The translations under genes were made by a program, and so were the position numbers. Positions 10,704 through 21,318 of a DNA stretch of 49,574 bases are shown here, piece by piece. The stretch spans positions 1-49,574 of the forward strand of contig LJUP01000005.1 in the NCBI GenBank assembly GCA_001303955.1. Direction: 5' to 3'. This DNA is from Bacteroides sp. SM23_62. GTDB taxonomy: Bacteria; Bacteroidota; Bacteroidia; Bacteroidales; SM23-62. Below the pieces are notes generated by a model. The model searched no databases, was not told the DNA's origin, and worked only from the letters and a program-made list of their open reading frames with translations. Every line of letters begins with the position of its first letter. Within the stretch, counting starts at the first letter, position 1.

Positions 10704-11225
10704 ATGAACCAGGGTAACCAGCAAAAGAAACCAGATCCGCAAATCCTGAAAGATCTTTGGTCGGCCGATGATATGCTGGTCCTGAAAACCCTTCATAAAC
10801 TCAGGACTGCCGGAAATCTTACCTATATGACGGATCTACTCAACCTCCTGAGCCAGACCAGGAATGAACTCATTGAAAAGGAGTTAATCAGGTTCCTTGC
10901 AGATATTAAGGAACGGGGCGTCATTCCTATTGTTGCGGCAGGATTGAAGGAACCCGGACTGAAGTCTGCCCGTGCCGGGATACTTTCAGCCATCTGGCAG
11001 AGCGGACTGGATTACAGCCAGTACATGCATCTATTTATCCAGCTCTTCCTCGAGGGAGATTACCTGGTTGCCCTTGAATCGTTTACCGTTATAGAGCAAT
11101 CCATTGAACATCTGAGTGACCAGGAAATAGAGGAAGAACGTAAAAATCTCCTCAATGGCCTGGACAGTGTCAGCGAGGACAAAAAGCCACTGGCCCGCGA
11201 GCTGGTCAACCTCCTGCAGATCTGA
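10704..11225 (+). CDS. hypothetical HEAT-like helical repeat protein
   Basis: 173-aa ORF 9 nt downstream of the TPR gene; helical repeat pattern (ALRTAGNLTYMTDLLNLLSQ-like units, IVAAGLKEPGLKSARAGILSAIWQSG). Confidence 0.65.
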   Translation: MNQGNQQKKPDPQILKDLWSADDMLVLKTLHKLRTAGNLTYMTDLLNLLSQTRNELIEKELIRFLADIKERGVIPIVAAGLKEPGLKSARAGILSAIWQSGLDYSQYMHLFIQLFLEGDYLVALESFTVIEQSIEHLSDQEIEEERKNLLNGLDSVSEDKKPLARELVNLLQI

Positions 11226-11228
11226 TCA

Positions 11229-12206
11229 TCAGTGATGGCTTGAGAAGTATTTCATGAACTGGCTTCTTTCATATACCTGTGGCTCGGGTAGATTTTTATA
11301 ATTCATGCGGCCGCGGAAAGCATCCAGACTGGCAAAATCCTTGTGAACCATCCAGGCATTCAGATCATCCAGCATGGCCTGGATTATCTTAGGACCATGC
11401 TTATAGATGGCCGAACATACCTGCACGGCCCGGGCCCCGGCGAGGATCTGCTTCACAAGGGCCTGTCCGTCATGTACGCCTGTTGAACCGGCAATATGGA
11501 CCTCGTCCACAATGGCCGAAACAATGGCCACCCAGCGCAGGGAAAACCGCAGATCCGCAGGAGAGCTGAATACCTCGGATGAGGTCATCTTCAGGTCCCT
11601 GATGTTGATATCGGGACTGTAGAAGCGGTTGAATAACACGACACCATCCACTCCCCTGTGGTACAGTAAATCCACCAGGTTCACCAGGTGTGTAAAGTGC
11701 ATGCCAAGTTTCATGACAACCGGGATATTTATCTGGCGCTTTACTTTTTCAGCGATGTCCAGGTAAAGTTTCTCATAAACCTGTGAGCTGGCATCCTTGC
11801 CTGCCGGAAGAAAATAGACATTCAGCTCCAGTGCACTGGCACCGGCCTCTTCAATTTTAGCCGCGAAATCGGTCCATTCTGTTGCAGAGACACAATTGAT
11901 GCTGGCAATGACGGGAACAGATACGGCGGAACTTGCCTGCACGATCAGATCCAGGTATTTATCAACACTGTTGGAGCGTGTATAATGCTGTATATAATCA
12001 TCGGCCTCCGGATAATCACTTGATTCCGCAAGGTGACCGGCCTCGAAAAGGATCTGTTCTTCGAAGAGGGATTTCAACACGACGGCTCCGGCACCGGCTT
12101 TTTCCAGTCCCTTGATTTTCTCGACGGAATCGGTCAATCCACTACTGCTGACAATCAGCGGATTACGCAGTTTTAGTCCCACAAAATCTGTACTAAGGTC
12201 TGCCAT
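11229..12206 (-). CDS. dihydroorotate dehydrogenase-like protein
   Basis: 325-aa TIM-barrel flavoprotein-like ORF: VGLKLRNPLIVSSSGLTDS, VPVIASINCVSATEW, IPVVMKLGMHFTH, GSTGVHDGQALVKQILAGARAVQVCSAIYKHG. Confidence 0.85.
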   Translation of the reverse strand: MADLSTDFVGLKLRNPLIVSSSGLTDSVEKIKGLEKAGAGAVVLKSLFEEQILFEAGHLAESSDYPEADDYIQHYTRSNSVDKYLDLIVQASSAVSVPVIASINCVSATEWTDFAAKIEEAGASALELNVYFLPAGKDASSQVYEKLYLDIAEKVKRQINIPVVMKLGMHFTHLVNLVDLLYHRGVDGVVLFNRFYSPDINIRDLKMTSSEVFSSPADLRFSLRWVAIVSAIVDEVHIAGSTGVHDGQALVKQILAGARAVQVCSAIYKHGPKIIQAMLDDLNAWMVHKDFASLDAFRGRMNYKNLPEPQVYERSQFMKYFSSHH

Positions 12207-12227
12207 ATTTACGCGTTTTAGGGAAAA

Positions 12228-12896
12228 TTAATAAGTCCTGGCTCCGAAGATAACGGTTCCGACCCTGATCATTGTGCTGCCTTCTTCAATGGCGATCGCA
12301 TAATCCCCAGACATTCCCATGGAGATCTGCCTGAAATTATCCGATCCCGCAAAATAAGCATTTTTTACCCTGGAAAAAACTTCCCTCAGGTAGCGGAACT
12401 CCGAACGAACCTTTTTCATATCCTCTGTGAAGGTAGCCATCCCCATGAGACCATCTATGCGTATGTTTTGCAGGAATGAAAGCTCCTTTGAGATAAGCAG
12501 GCTGTTCAATGCTGATTCAGAGAACCCGAACTTGCTTTCTTCCTCAGCAATATGGACCTGCAGGAGCACAGGGATGACACGGTCGTTCTTATGGGCCTCC
12601 TGATCAATGGCACGCGCCAGCTTCAGGCTGTCCACACTGTGGATCATGTCCACAAACCCGGCGATATATTTCACCTTATTGGTTTGCAGGTGTCCTATCA
12701 TATGCCATTGGATATCCCCTGGAAGAAGGGGCTGTTTTTCAACCAGTTCCTGGACCCTGTTCTCCCCGAAGACCCTGTGTCCCGCCTCGTAAGCTACCAT
12801 GATATCATCGACGGGTTTTCTCTTGGAGACCGCAATGATCATCACATGATCGGGTATTTCCGCTCTTAATTTCCTGATATTTTCATGAATACGCAT
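12228..12896 (-). CDS. YggS-family PLP homeostasis protein
   Basis: 222-aa ORF: IAVSKRKPVDDIMVAYEAGHRVFGENRVQEL, WHMIGHLQTNKVKYI, SMGMSGDYAIAIEEGSTMIRVGTVIFG. Confidence 0.93.
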   Translation of the reverse strand: MRIHENIRKLRAEIPDHVMIIAVSKRKPVDDIMVAYEAGHRVFGENRVQELVEKQPLLPGDIQWHMIGHLQTNKVKYIAGFVDMIHSVDSLKLARAIDQEAHKNDRVIPVLLQVHIAEEESKFGFSESALNSLLISKELSFLQNIRIDGLMGMATFTEDMKKVRSEFRYLREVFSRVKNAYFAGSDNFRQISMGMSGDYAIAIEEGSTMIRVGTVIFGARTY

Positions 12897-12908
12897 GGAT
12901 CCTGTATG

Positions 12909-14159
12909 TCAGTCCCCCAGTTTATGGATCACCAGTCCACTCCTCAGTTTGGGTTCAAACCAGGTAGTTTTCGGTGGCATGATATGATTGGTGTCGGCAA
13001 TTTCCATCAATTGTTCCATGCTCACCGGATAGAGAGCGAAAGCCACTTTCATTTCACCCGAATCCACCCTGCGCTCCAGCTCTTTCAGTCCCCGTATACC
13101 CCCCACAAAATCAATTCTTTTGGATTTCCTGAGGTCGGTGATACCCAGCAGTGGCGTAAGTATATGCTCCGACAGCAGGGTCACATCCAGCTGGCCGATG
13201 GGATTATTGTCATCGTAGGTCCCGTCCCTGGCCGTCAGCGAATACCAGGTACCCGAAAGGTACATACCAAAATTATGCAGTGCACCCGGTTTATGTATTT
13301 CCTTTCCCCTTTTTTCGATGTCAAAGGCCTCCTGCAATTTACTGAGGAACTGCTCATCGCTCATCCCATTCAGATCCTTCACCACCCGGTTATAATCAAT
13401 GATGGTTAATTGATCGGCAGGAAAATGAACGGCCAGGAAATAGTTGTATTCCTCATCACCGGTGTGTCCTGGATTGCCCTGCCGTCGCTCGATACCCACC
13501 CCGGCTGCCGCTGCGGAACGGTGATGGCCGTCAGCCACATAGGTGACAGGGATATCGGATGCAAATATTGACTCCAGCCTGGCGATCCGTTCCGGTTCAC
13601 ATATCACCCACAACCGGTGTCCTATCCCATCGGCTGCGACAAAATCATATTCCGGATGCTGGCCGGCAACATGGCTTACGATCTCATCAATTTCCTGGTG
13701 ATCCGGATAGGCAAAAAAAACAGGTTCCGCGTGAAAACCAGAAACCCTCACATGCTGTTTCCGGTCCTCTTCCTTATCAGGCCGGGTCAGTTCATGTTTT
13801 CTGATTACATTATCCAGGTAATCCTGTACGCTGGCACAGCCTACCAGTCCATACTGTGTCTTGCCATCCATCGTCTGGGCATAAACATACAGGCAAGGGG
13901 CTTCATCCTGGAACAGGATACCCTCCGAGATCATTTTTTCGAGATTCGCCTTGCCCGTTGCATACACCATATCTGCATAAAGATCCGTTTCGGGAGGCAG
14001 GTCCACTTCCGGTTTTACCACATGCAGGAAAGAATAAGGGTTTCCTTTCACCTCTTCCCGGGCCTCTTCGGAATTCAGTACATCATAGGGACGCGAGGCG
14101 ATCCTGGCGGCCAGTTCCTTCCTGGGCCTGAATCCCCTGAATGCTTTTAATACAGCCAT
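12909..14159 (-). CDS. DUF1015 family protein
   Basis: 416-aa ORF: FRGFRPRKELAARIASRPYDVLNSEEAREEVKGNPYSFLHVVKPE, VTYVADGHHRSAAA; typical DUF1015 architecture and context beside serA/serC. Confidence 0.88.
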   Translation of the reverse strand: MAVLKAFRGFRPRKELAARIASRPYDVLNSEEAREEVKGNPYSFLHVVKPEVDLPPETDLYADMVYATGKANLEKMISEGILFQDEAPCLYVYAQTMDGKTQYGLVGCASVQDYLDNVIRKHELTRPDKEEDRKQHVRVSGFHAEPVFFAYPDHQEIDEIVSHVAGQHPEYDFVAADGIGHRLWVICEPERIARLESIFASDIPVTYVADGHHRSAAAAGVGIERRQGNPGHTGDEEYNYFLAVHFPADQLTIIDYNRVVKDLNGMSDEQFLSKLQEAFDIEKRGKEIHKPGALHNFGMYLSGTWYSLTARDGTYDDNNPIGQLDVTLLSEHILTPLLGITDLRKSKRIDFVGGIRGLKELERRVDSGEMKVAFALYPVSMEQLMEIADTNHIMPPKTTWFEPKLRSGLVIHKLGD

Positions 14160-14167
14160 GTTATAGG

Positions 14168-15091
14168 TTATTTGTTGACCTGAAAGGTCCTGTCTCCTTC
14201 TTCCAGGAATGCCACGACCTGCCTGGCAGCAGCCACACCCGCGTTGATGTTGGCCTCTGCGGTCTGGGCCCCCATTTTCTTAGGGGTAAAGAAACACCTG
14301 TCCGGGTAAGCATCCTTCAGTTTCGCGGCATTGTCCGGTGCGATATCCGAGGCATACCTGAAATCCGGGCGTTCGGCAAAAACCTTCTCAAGAGAAACCT
14401 CGTCGATCACCTCTTTCCGGGCCGTATTGATCAGTACGGCACCTTCCGGCATGACCGAGAGCAACGCATGGTTGATGGATCCGCGGGTCTCCTCATTGGC
14501 CGGGATATGCAGGGAAATATACTGGCAGGTTTCATAGAGTTGTTTTGCACTTTCCAGGCAGATAACACCATCCCTTTCGATCACCTCCCTGTCAATATAC
14601 GGATCAAAGGCATAAACATCCATATCGAATCCACCGGCGATCTTTGACACCAGTTTGCCCACGTAACCATAGGCATGGATGCCCAGTGTTTTTCCCCGGA
14701 GTTCCGTCCCTGATGAACCATCAAACTGGTTCCGTGCCATGTATACCATCATGCCCAGGGCCAGTTCAGCAACTGCATTGGAATTCTGACCGGGTGTATT
14801 CATTGCAACAATCCCCTTCCCGCTGGCCGCATCAAGGTCGATATTATCATAGCCTGCCCCGGCCCTGACCACAATTTTCAGTTTACCGGCGGCCTGGATC
14901 ACTTCTCTGTCCACCAGATCGCTCCTGATGATCAGGGCATCCGCATCGGCAACAGCACTGACCAGGTCATCCTGGCTGCCGTATTTTTCAAGAAGGACAA
15001 ACTCATAGCCCCCGTTTTGAATGATCTCACTGATCTGTTTAACAGCCGTGGGGGCAAAGGGCTTAACCGTGGCAACTAATACTTTTGGCAT
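14168..15091 (-). CDS. serA: D-3-phosphoglycerate dehydrogenase, short form without ACT domain, lysine-type active site
   Basis: 307-aa 2-hydroxyacid dehydrogenase: VVRAGAGYDNIDLDAA, LGIHAYGYVGKLVSKIA, FFTPKKMGAQTAEANINAGVAAA; directly downstream of serC. Confidence 0.88.
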   Translation of the reverse strand: MPKVLVATVKPFAPTAVKQISEIIQNGGYEFVLLEKYGSQDDLVSAVADADALIIRSDLVDREVIQAAGKLKIVVRAGAGYDNIDLDAASGKGIVAMNTPGQNSNAVAELALGMMVYMARNQFDGSSGTELRGKTLGIHAYGYVGKLVSKIAGGFDMDVYAFDPYIDREVIERDGVICLESAKQLYETCQYISLHIPANEETRGSINHALLSVMPEGAVLINTARKEVIDEVSLEKVFAERPDFRYASDIAPDNAAKLKDAYPDRCFFTPKKMGAQTAEANINAGVAAARQVVAFLEEGDRTFQVNK

Positions 15092-15103
15092 AGCTAAATG
15101 GAT

Positions 15104-16171
15104 TTATTTTTTCTCAAATTCTTTCATGGTTTCCACCAGGGCCAGGACGCTCTCCCTGGGCAGGGCATTGTAGGTAGATGCCCTGAACCCGCCTACCGAA
15201 CGGTGTCCCTTGATCCCTACCATTCCGCGGGAGCTTGCGAATTCCAGGAAGTCGGCTTCCCGTTCCTGGTGGGCATCCGTCATTACAAAACAAATATTCA
15301 TCCGGGACCTGTCCTGCTCGTCCTCCACGGTACACCTGAACATGGGATTCCGGTCGATCTCGTCATACAGGAGTGCCGCCTTTTCAATGTTGATCCTTTC
15401 CATGACGCTCACGCCACCCAGATCCCTTAGCCAGCGAAGGGTTTGCAGGGCCGCATAGATCGGCACCACGGGGGGCGTATTGAACATGGATTTATGCTCA
15501 ATATGGATGCGGTAATCCAGCATGGATGGGATGGACCTGTCCACCTTGCCCAGGATATCCTCGCGGATGATGACAACGGCAACTCCGGAAGGGGCCAGGT
15601 TCTTCTGGGCTCCTCCGTATATGATCCCGTATTTGGATACATCCATCGGGCGGCTTAATATATCGGAAGACATATCCGCCACCAGTGTCATGGGGACATC
15701 CAGGTCTTCCCTGATCTCGGTCCCATAGATGGTATTGTTCGTGGTGATATGGAAATAATCCGCATCGGCAGGGAGCTCATAGCCCCGGGGTATGTAACTG
15801 AAATTCCTGTCCCTGGATGAGGCCACTTCAACCGCCTCTCCGAAAACGGCTGCTTCCTTCAGGGCCTTGGAGGCCCAGGACCCCGTGTTGAGATAGGCTG
15901 CCTTTTTCTGAAACAGGTTGTAAGGAACCATACAAAACTGCATGCTGGCCCCGCCTCCCAGGAACAGGACATGGTAGCCCTGCGGCACATCCAGCAGCTC
16001 CTTGATCAGGGACTGGGCCTGTTCCATGATGTCCATGAACTCTTTGCTCCTGTGGGATATCTCCATCACCGATAATCCTGTATTATCCAGCTCAAGGATG
16101 CCTTTGGCTGTATTCTCAATGGTATAGGCCGGCAGGATGGATGGTCCAGCATAAAAGTTGTGTTTTTTCAT
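15104..16171 (-). CDS. serC: phosphoserine aminotransferase
   Basis: 355-aa [83 protein letters not shown]. Confidence 0.96.
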   Translation of the reverse strand: MKKHNFYAGPSILPAYTIENTAKGILELDNTGLSVMEISHRSKEFMDIMEQAQSLIKELLDVPQGYHVLFLGGGASMQFCMVPYNLFQKKAAYLNTGSWASKALKEAAVFGEAVEVASSRDRNFSYIPRGYELPADADYFHITTNNTIYGTEIREDLDVPMTLVADMSSDILSRPMDVSKYGIIYGGAQKNLAPSGVAVVIIREDILGKVDRSIPSMLDYRIHIEHKSMFNTPPVVPIYAALQTLRWLRDLGGVSVMERINIEKAALLYDEIDRNPMFRCTVEDEQDRSRMNICFVMTDAHQEREADFLEFASSRGMVGIKGHRSVGGFRASTYNALPRESVLALVETMKEFEKK

Positions 16172-16275
16172 AATTTTCTCATTTAAATTTGATTACATTC
16201 ATTTACTCTGGTGTGCCAATGCAGCGTTAAATTTCATAAAAATATGGCAGAAATATACCGGCTGTTTATAAGTTT

Positions 16276-17019
16276 TTAAAGTTCATCAGGATTTGTTTCA
16301 AGCGCCTCCAGGTGATTGTTCCTCAGGACAGGTATGACCCGGGTCAGGTCGAAGGTATGGCAGTAACCGATCACATCATCCAGCTTGTTCTTGCGCAAGC
16401 GTGACCGCTGGGCCACCTTGTCGATATATTTCATCAGGTCCCCTCTGGCCTGACCATACAGGTCAATGGATGCCTTGGTTGAATCACAGATTGTATCAAA
16501 GGTACCGGTGGCAATCAGGTCCCGGGCCATGGCCCCTGAAAACAGGGTATCCTCAAGATTGAATTTGTTCTTCCAGCCTGCACAGAGGAAAATCACGTCT
16601 CTCTCCTGCCTCATGATCCAGTTCTTCAGCGCCGTAAAATTCAAATAAGCTCCGATCACAACATGGATGCAGTCTCTGGCCACATGTATGGCCTGGGTAC
16701 CATTGGTAGTTGAATATACGATCTGTTTCCCGGCGACTCTTTCCCTGGTGAAATTATAGGGCGAATTACCGAAATCGGCAAAATCCCGTACCAGTCCATC
16801 CCTTTCTGCGGCCACCATAAAACCTGTCTCCTTCAAGGCCCTGGCCTCTTCAAGCGTACCCACGGGAATGATCCGTTCCACACCGTTTTCAAAGGCGGTC
16901 ACGATGGCAGAGGTGGCTCGGAGGATATCAACGATCACTGCGATGGCCTCGGGATTCCTGAAATGCCGGAAAAGGGCCGGTGAGAAACATACCTCTATAT
17001 TTTTCTTTTCCTCTGTCAC
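16276..17019 (-). CDS. comB: 2-phosphosulfolactate phosphatase (ComB family)
   Basis: 247-aa ORF: VIVDILRATSAIVTAFENGVERIIPVGTLEEA, GNSPYNFTRERVAGKQIVYSTTNGTQAI, FLCAGWKNKFNLEDTLFSGAM. Confidence 0.85.
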   Translation of the reverse strand: MTEEKKNIEVCFSPALFRHFRNPEAIAVIVDILRATSAIVTAFENGVERIIPVGTLEEARALKETGFMVAAERDGLVRDFADFGNSPYNFTRERVAGKQIVYSTTNGTQAIHVARDCIHVVIGAYLNFTALKNWIMRQERDVIFLCAGWKNKFNLEDTLFSGAMARDLIATGTFDTICDSTKASIDLYGQARGDLMKYIDKVAQRSRLRKNKLDDVIGYCHTFDLTRVIPVLRNNHLEALETNPDEL

Positions 17020-17034
17020 AATGAGGTGAAAAAG

Positions 17035-18126
17035 TTATTCCTTTTGGTAAATAGGCAGTTGGACCACCACTGCCCTGGGCCGCTTGTTCCGGATCCGGAT
17101 AAGGATCTCCTGTCCGGGTACAGCATAGTCAGCAGCCACATATCCCATCCCGATGCCAATGTTCATCGACGGGGACATGGTCCCTGAAGTGACTTCACCA
17201 ATCCTGCTGCCTTCCCCATCCAGGATCTCATAGTGTTGCCTGGGAATCCCCCGTTCCACCATGGTAAATCCCACCAGTTTTCGTTTAACTCCCTCTGATT
17301 TTTGTTGCTGAAGTCTTTCCCTGTCGATAAAATCATTGTTTTCCGTAAACTTGGTGATCCATCCGAGTCCAGCTTCAATCGGCGAAGTGGTCTCATCAAT
17401 ATCATTCCCGTAAAGGCAAAATCCCATTTCGAGCCGAAGTGTATCCCTGGCGGCAAGACCTACTGGTTTGATGCCGAATTCACGGCCTGCCTCCATCACT
17501 GCATTCCATATTTTTACAGCCTCTTCCGCCTGGAAATACAGCTCGAATCCTCCGGCCCCGGTATATCCGGTGGCCGATATGATCACATCCTCGACACCGG
17601 CAAAAGAGTCAATAAGGAATGTATAATATGCGATCCCTCCCAGGTCAAGGTTTGTCAGTTTCTGTAAGGTCTCCGTGGCTTTGGGTCCCTGTACTGCCAG
17701 CTGGGCTGTCTGATCCGAAGCATTCTCCAGTTCCGCACCAACTGTATTCTGCTCGTTCAGCCAGTCCCAGTCTTTCTCTATATTGGCTGCATTTACCACC
17801 ATCAGGAAATGCTCATCCGCAACCTGGTATACAAGCAGATCGTCGACAATCCCTCCCCGGCCGTTTGGAAAACAGGTATACTGTATCCTGCCGACATATA
17901 GTTTGTGAACGTCATTGGTGGTCACCCGCTGGATGAACCGGGCCGCCTGCGGCCCCCTCACCCAGATCTCACCCATATGGGATACATCGAATACTCCTAC
18001 AGCGTTCCTGACAGTTACATGTTCATCCTTCACACCGGTGTATTCCACGGGCATATTATACCCTGCAAAAGGCACGATCCGGGCTCCCAGTTCCCTGTGT
18101 ACACCGGTCAAAGCAGTATCCTTCAT
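17035..18126 (-). CDS. gcvT: aminomethyltransferase (glycine cleavage T protein)
   Basis: 363-aa [90 protein letters not shown]. Confidence 0.96.
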   Translation of the reverse strand: MKDTALTGVHRELGARIVPFAGYNMPVEYTGVKDEHVTVRNAVGVFDVSHMGEIWVRGPQAARFIQRVTTNDVHKLYVGRIQYTCFPNGRGGIVDDLLVYQVADEHFLMVVNAANIEKDWDWLNEQNTVGAELENASDQTAQLAVQGPKATETLQKLTNLDLGGIAYYTFLIDSFAGVEDVIISATGYTGAGGFELYFQAEEAVKIWNAVMEAGREFGIKPVGLAARDTLRLEMGFCLYGNDIDETTSPIEAGLGWITKFTENNDFIDRERLQQQKSEGVKRKLVGFTMVERGIPRQHYEILDGEGSRIGEVTSGTMSPSMNIGIGMGYVAADYAVPGQEILIRIRNKRPRAVVVQLPIYQKE

Positions 18127-18196
18127 ATTGGATTTTTAATAAGGTCTCGCTGAAGATGGACAAAAGTAATAAAAATTAGGAAGGGGACCGTTATTC

Positions 18197-19273
18197 CTAA
18201 TGTGTTGATTTCTGTGAGTTTTCTTCGGAGGATTGGTCGGCCTCAAAAATGACCTTGTGTGCATGCAAGGCATCGGTCAAACTGGTCAGTGGCATCTCCC
18301 GGCCATTCGCAAGTGCCTCAAAGAAGGTTTCGAACTGGGTTTGATATGGATGGTCTGACACATCCCCGGAATCAAGCATATTCATCGAGAGTTTGCTCCA
18401 TTTACCTTTATCAAGGCCTCCCAGCTGTGTTGAATAAAACTTATTGTCAAGCAAACTGCCCTCACTGCCGATCAGATGAATATGGAAATAATAAGGCTGG
18501 AAACAGTCTATGACAGACGCGACTTTTCCGATCCTTCCGTCAGCGAACTTCATGATGGTCACACTGCTGGTAGGATATTCATAGGTGGCGAAATCCCTGT
18601 TCACCGATGAAGTTGAGTAACTGCTCACCTTCTCCACATCATTGCCCATGAATAATAGCAACGCATCAAGTGCGTGGCAGCCTGCCGATAAGAGGCTGCT
18701 GCCGCCAGCATTTTTTTTCGTATTCCACCTGTACTGGCCATACCAGGGTCCTATCCCATGGTAATAATCAACCTCCGCGTAATGAATCCGACCCAGCAGG
18801 CCCTTGTCGATCATCGACTTTATGGTGGTCACCTGATTTGAAAAACGGCATTCAAAGCAGACACAGGTTTTCACTCCGGCTTCCTCTACGGCGGTTTGAA
18901 CGGCCAGGCAGTCATCCCAACTCAGCGCCAGCGGTTTCTCGATGATCAATTGTTTTCCCGCTTTTGCTGCTGCAATGGCCTGGCTGGCATGTTCATAGGG
19001 ATAACTGCAAATGGATACCACATGAATATCCGGGTTGGCCAGCATCGTACCAAGATCGGTGTAACAGGTGATTGGGCTTCCGTACTTGTTGCTGATCCGG
19101 GTGGAATCAAGTTTCCGGGAAGACCATAGGGCGGTGACCTGTGCACAGGAAGTTGCATTGATTGCTTCGATATGTGCTTCTGATGCCCAGCCGTAGCCAA
19201 TGATACCAACGTTGTATTTCTCCATGAGACCAGGTATTTTCTGAGAATTAGTAATGCTAGCACAAATATGCAA
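18197..19273 (-). CDS. Gfo/Idh/MocA-family oxidoreductase
   Basis: 358-aa ORF: NVGIIGYGWASEAHIEAI Rossmann motif, IEKPLALSWDDC, GGSSLLSAGCHALDALLLFMG. Start may be MEKYNVGIIGYG. Confidence 0.9.
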   Translation of the reverse strand: MHICASITNSQKIPGLMEKYNVGIIGYGWASEAHIEAINATSCAQVTALWSSRKLDSTRISNKYGSPITCYTDLGTMLANPDIHVVSICSYPYEHASQAIAAAKAGKQLIIEKPLALSWDDCLAVQTAVEEAGVKTCVCFECRFSNQVTTIKSMIDKGLLGRIHYAEVDYYHGIGPWYGQYRWNTKKNAGGSSLLSAGCHALDALLLFMGNDVEKVSSYSTSSVNRDFATYEYPTSSVTIMKFADGRIGKVASVIDCFQPYYFHIHLIGSEGSLLDNKFYSTQLGGLDKGKWSKLSMNMLDSGDVSDHPYQTQFETFFEALANGREMPLTSLTDALHAHKVIFEADQSSEENSQKSTH

Positions 19274-19372
19274 AAAATACAGATAAATAGAATGCCGTAT
19301 TTCGCTAGGTAAATATTGAGAAATTACCTAAATTAATAAGGTATATATTCCTGTTGAGAATGCTTATTTCCT

Positions 19373-21277
19373 ATGAAAAGACTAATCATACTCCTCGCAA
19401 TCAGTTGTCCAATTTCATTGACTGCTCAGGGTTCCGAACTCTGCGAAACGGTTAATTTTCAAAATGCCGTAAAGAATGGTACGCGCAGCCGGGATGGTAA
19501 ACCCGGACCCAAGTACCGGCAAAACCGTGCAGATTATAACATAACTGTTCGTCTGGACACAGCATCAAAAAGGATCCATGGCAAGGAATCCATTACCTAT
19601 CACAACCAGTGTGCTGATCCCCTTACCAATATTGTACTTCGACTCTATCAGGACAGGTATAAAAAGGGAGCGGTCAGGGACACTGAGGTCCGTCCCGGAA
19701 ACATCCATGAAGGCATGCATCTTGATACCATTATCATAGATGAAACCGGCATTTCTCTTGAGGGATACAGGATAATGACCAATGGGACAAACCTTTCCAT
19801 TCCTTTGAAACACCCGTTACCACCCAACAGGACACTTGACGTTTATTGTGAATGGAGTTATGAAATACCCATGGAACCCGAGTTTAGAAGAACCGGTTAT
19901 TACAGGGATAAAGCCTGGTTTATTGGATATTTCTATCCCCAGATAGCTGTATACGATGATATGGAGTACGCTCCGTCCATGAAGGGATGGGACTATCTGC
20001 TATTCCACACGGGCCTGCAGGAATTCTACAATGATTTCAATAATTATGAAGTATGCATAGAAGTGCCTGAAGGATTTTATGTATGGGCTACCGGTAATTT
20101 AACAAATGAGAAGCAGGTGTATACGAGTTCCATACTGGAAAGGCTGGAAAAAGCCAGGACCACTGATGAAACGGTAAAGATTATATCCAAAGATGATCTG
20201 CCTAAAGATCTACTGGCAGGCAATAAATGGAAATTCAAGGCGAACGGAGTACCTGATTTTGCATTCGGAACTGCGAACCATTACTTGTGGGACGGGTCCA
20301 GTGTGATGGTGGACAATCGAAGGGTATTCGTTGATGTAGCTTATCATCCGGATGCTGAGTTTTATCCTCGAGTAATTGATATTGCCAGGAAAACCGTCAA
20401 ATATACATCAGAAGAATTTCCGGGTATTCCATATCCATATCCCAGTTCCACCACATTTAACGGCATGTGGGGAGGAGGCATGGAGTTCCCGATGATAGCA
20501 AATAATTGTGATGAAGGGGATACCATTTTTATGATCCTGATGACCTTTCATGAAATATGCCATAACTATCATCCCTTTATGACAGGCATCAACGAGAAGA
20601 GGTATCATTTCATGGATGAAGGACTTACACAGCTTGCCACCATTCATTTCCTCTGGGATCAGTATAAACTGGATTTTTACGCCAATTCCAAGGGATCCGA
20701 AAGAGCCAATGGAATATTCAAGGTATATAACCATTTCTGCATTTCCACCCAGGATAACTGTTCATTGTATAATGCTTATGCACAAAATGATGATAACAAT
20801 GTTTATTACCAATATGTGGTAAAACCGGTCGTTCCATTAATGCTCTTTGCTGAGATGGTAGGTGAAGAAAAATTCCTGTATGCCTATCAGGAATTTGTTC
20901 GGAGGTGGGAGGGAAAACATCCTACTCCTTTCGATCTGTTCTATACCATGAATGATGTTTTGGGTGAAAACTTCAACTGGTTCTGGAATGCATGGTATAT
21001 GGATTTTGGCTATCCTGACATGGGAATCGAACTCGAGGGGAACCATATCATAGTCAAGCGGATCGGTGCCAGGGCGCTACCCCTGCCGGTAAGCCTGACC
21101 ATTGAATATAATGATGGTACCTCAAGTACGATCTCTGAACCAATGGACATTTGGAAAAATGGGGCCAGGCGAATAACCATTGAGATTGAAAATCCGGACG
21201 GCTTAAAGTCTGTCAGTTTGGACGTAATAAATGTTCCGGATATTGATCACAGCAACAATTATATTGGAATTAATTAA
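19373..21277 (+). CDS. M1-family zinc metallopeptidase, exported
   Basis: 634-aa ORF with signal peptide MKRLIILLAISCPISLTAQ, GMWGGGMEFPMI (GAMEN-like), zinc motif HEICHNYHPFMTGINEKRYHFMDEGLTQ (HExxH...E). Confidence 0.88.
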   Translation: MKRLIILLAISCPISLTAQGSELCETVNFQNAVKNGTRSRDGKPGPKYRQNRADYNITVRLDTASKRIHGKESITYHNQCADPLTNIVLRLYQDRYKKGAVRDTEVRPGNIHEGMHLDTIIIDETGISLEGYRIMTNGTNLSIPLKHPLPPNRTLDVYCEWSYEIPMEPEFRRTGYYRDKAWFIGYFYPQIAVYDDMEYAPSMKGWDYLLFHTGLQEFYNDFNNYEVCIEVPEGFYVWATGNLTNEKQVYTSSILERLEKARTTDETVKIISKDDLPKDLLAGNKWKFKANGVPDFAFGTANHYLWDGSSVMVDNRRVFVDVAYHPDAEFYPRVIDIARKTVKYTSEEFPGIPYPYPSSTTFNGMWGGGMEFPMIANNCDEGDTIFMILMTFHEICHNYHPFMTGINEKRYHFMDEGLTQLATIHFLWDQYKLDFYANSKGSERANGIFKVYNHFCISTQDNCSLYNAYAQNDDNNVYYQYVVKPVVPLMLFAEMVGEEKFLYAYQEFVRRWEGKHPTPFDLFYTMNDVLGENFNWFWNAWYMDFGYPDMGIELEGNHIIVKRIGARALPLPVSLTIEYNDGTSSTISEPMDIWKNGARRITIEIENPDGLKSVSLDVINVPDIDHSNNYIGIN

Positions 21278-21318
21278 CGGTTGCCTGATTTAATAATGCA
21301 TATAAACATGTTGTAGCC

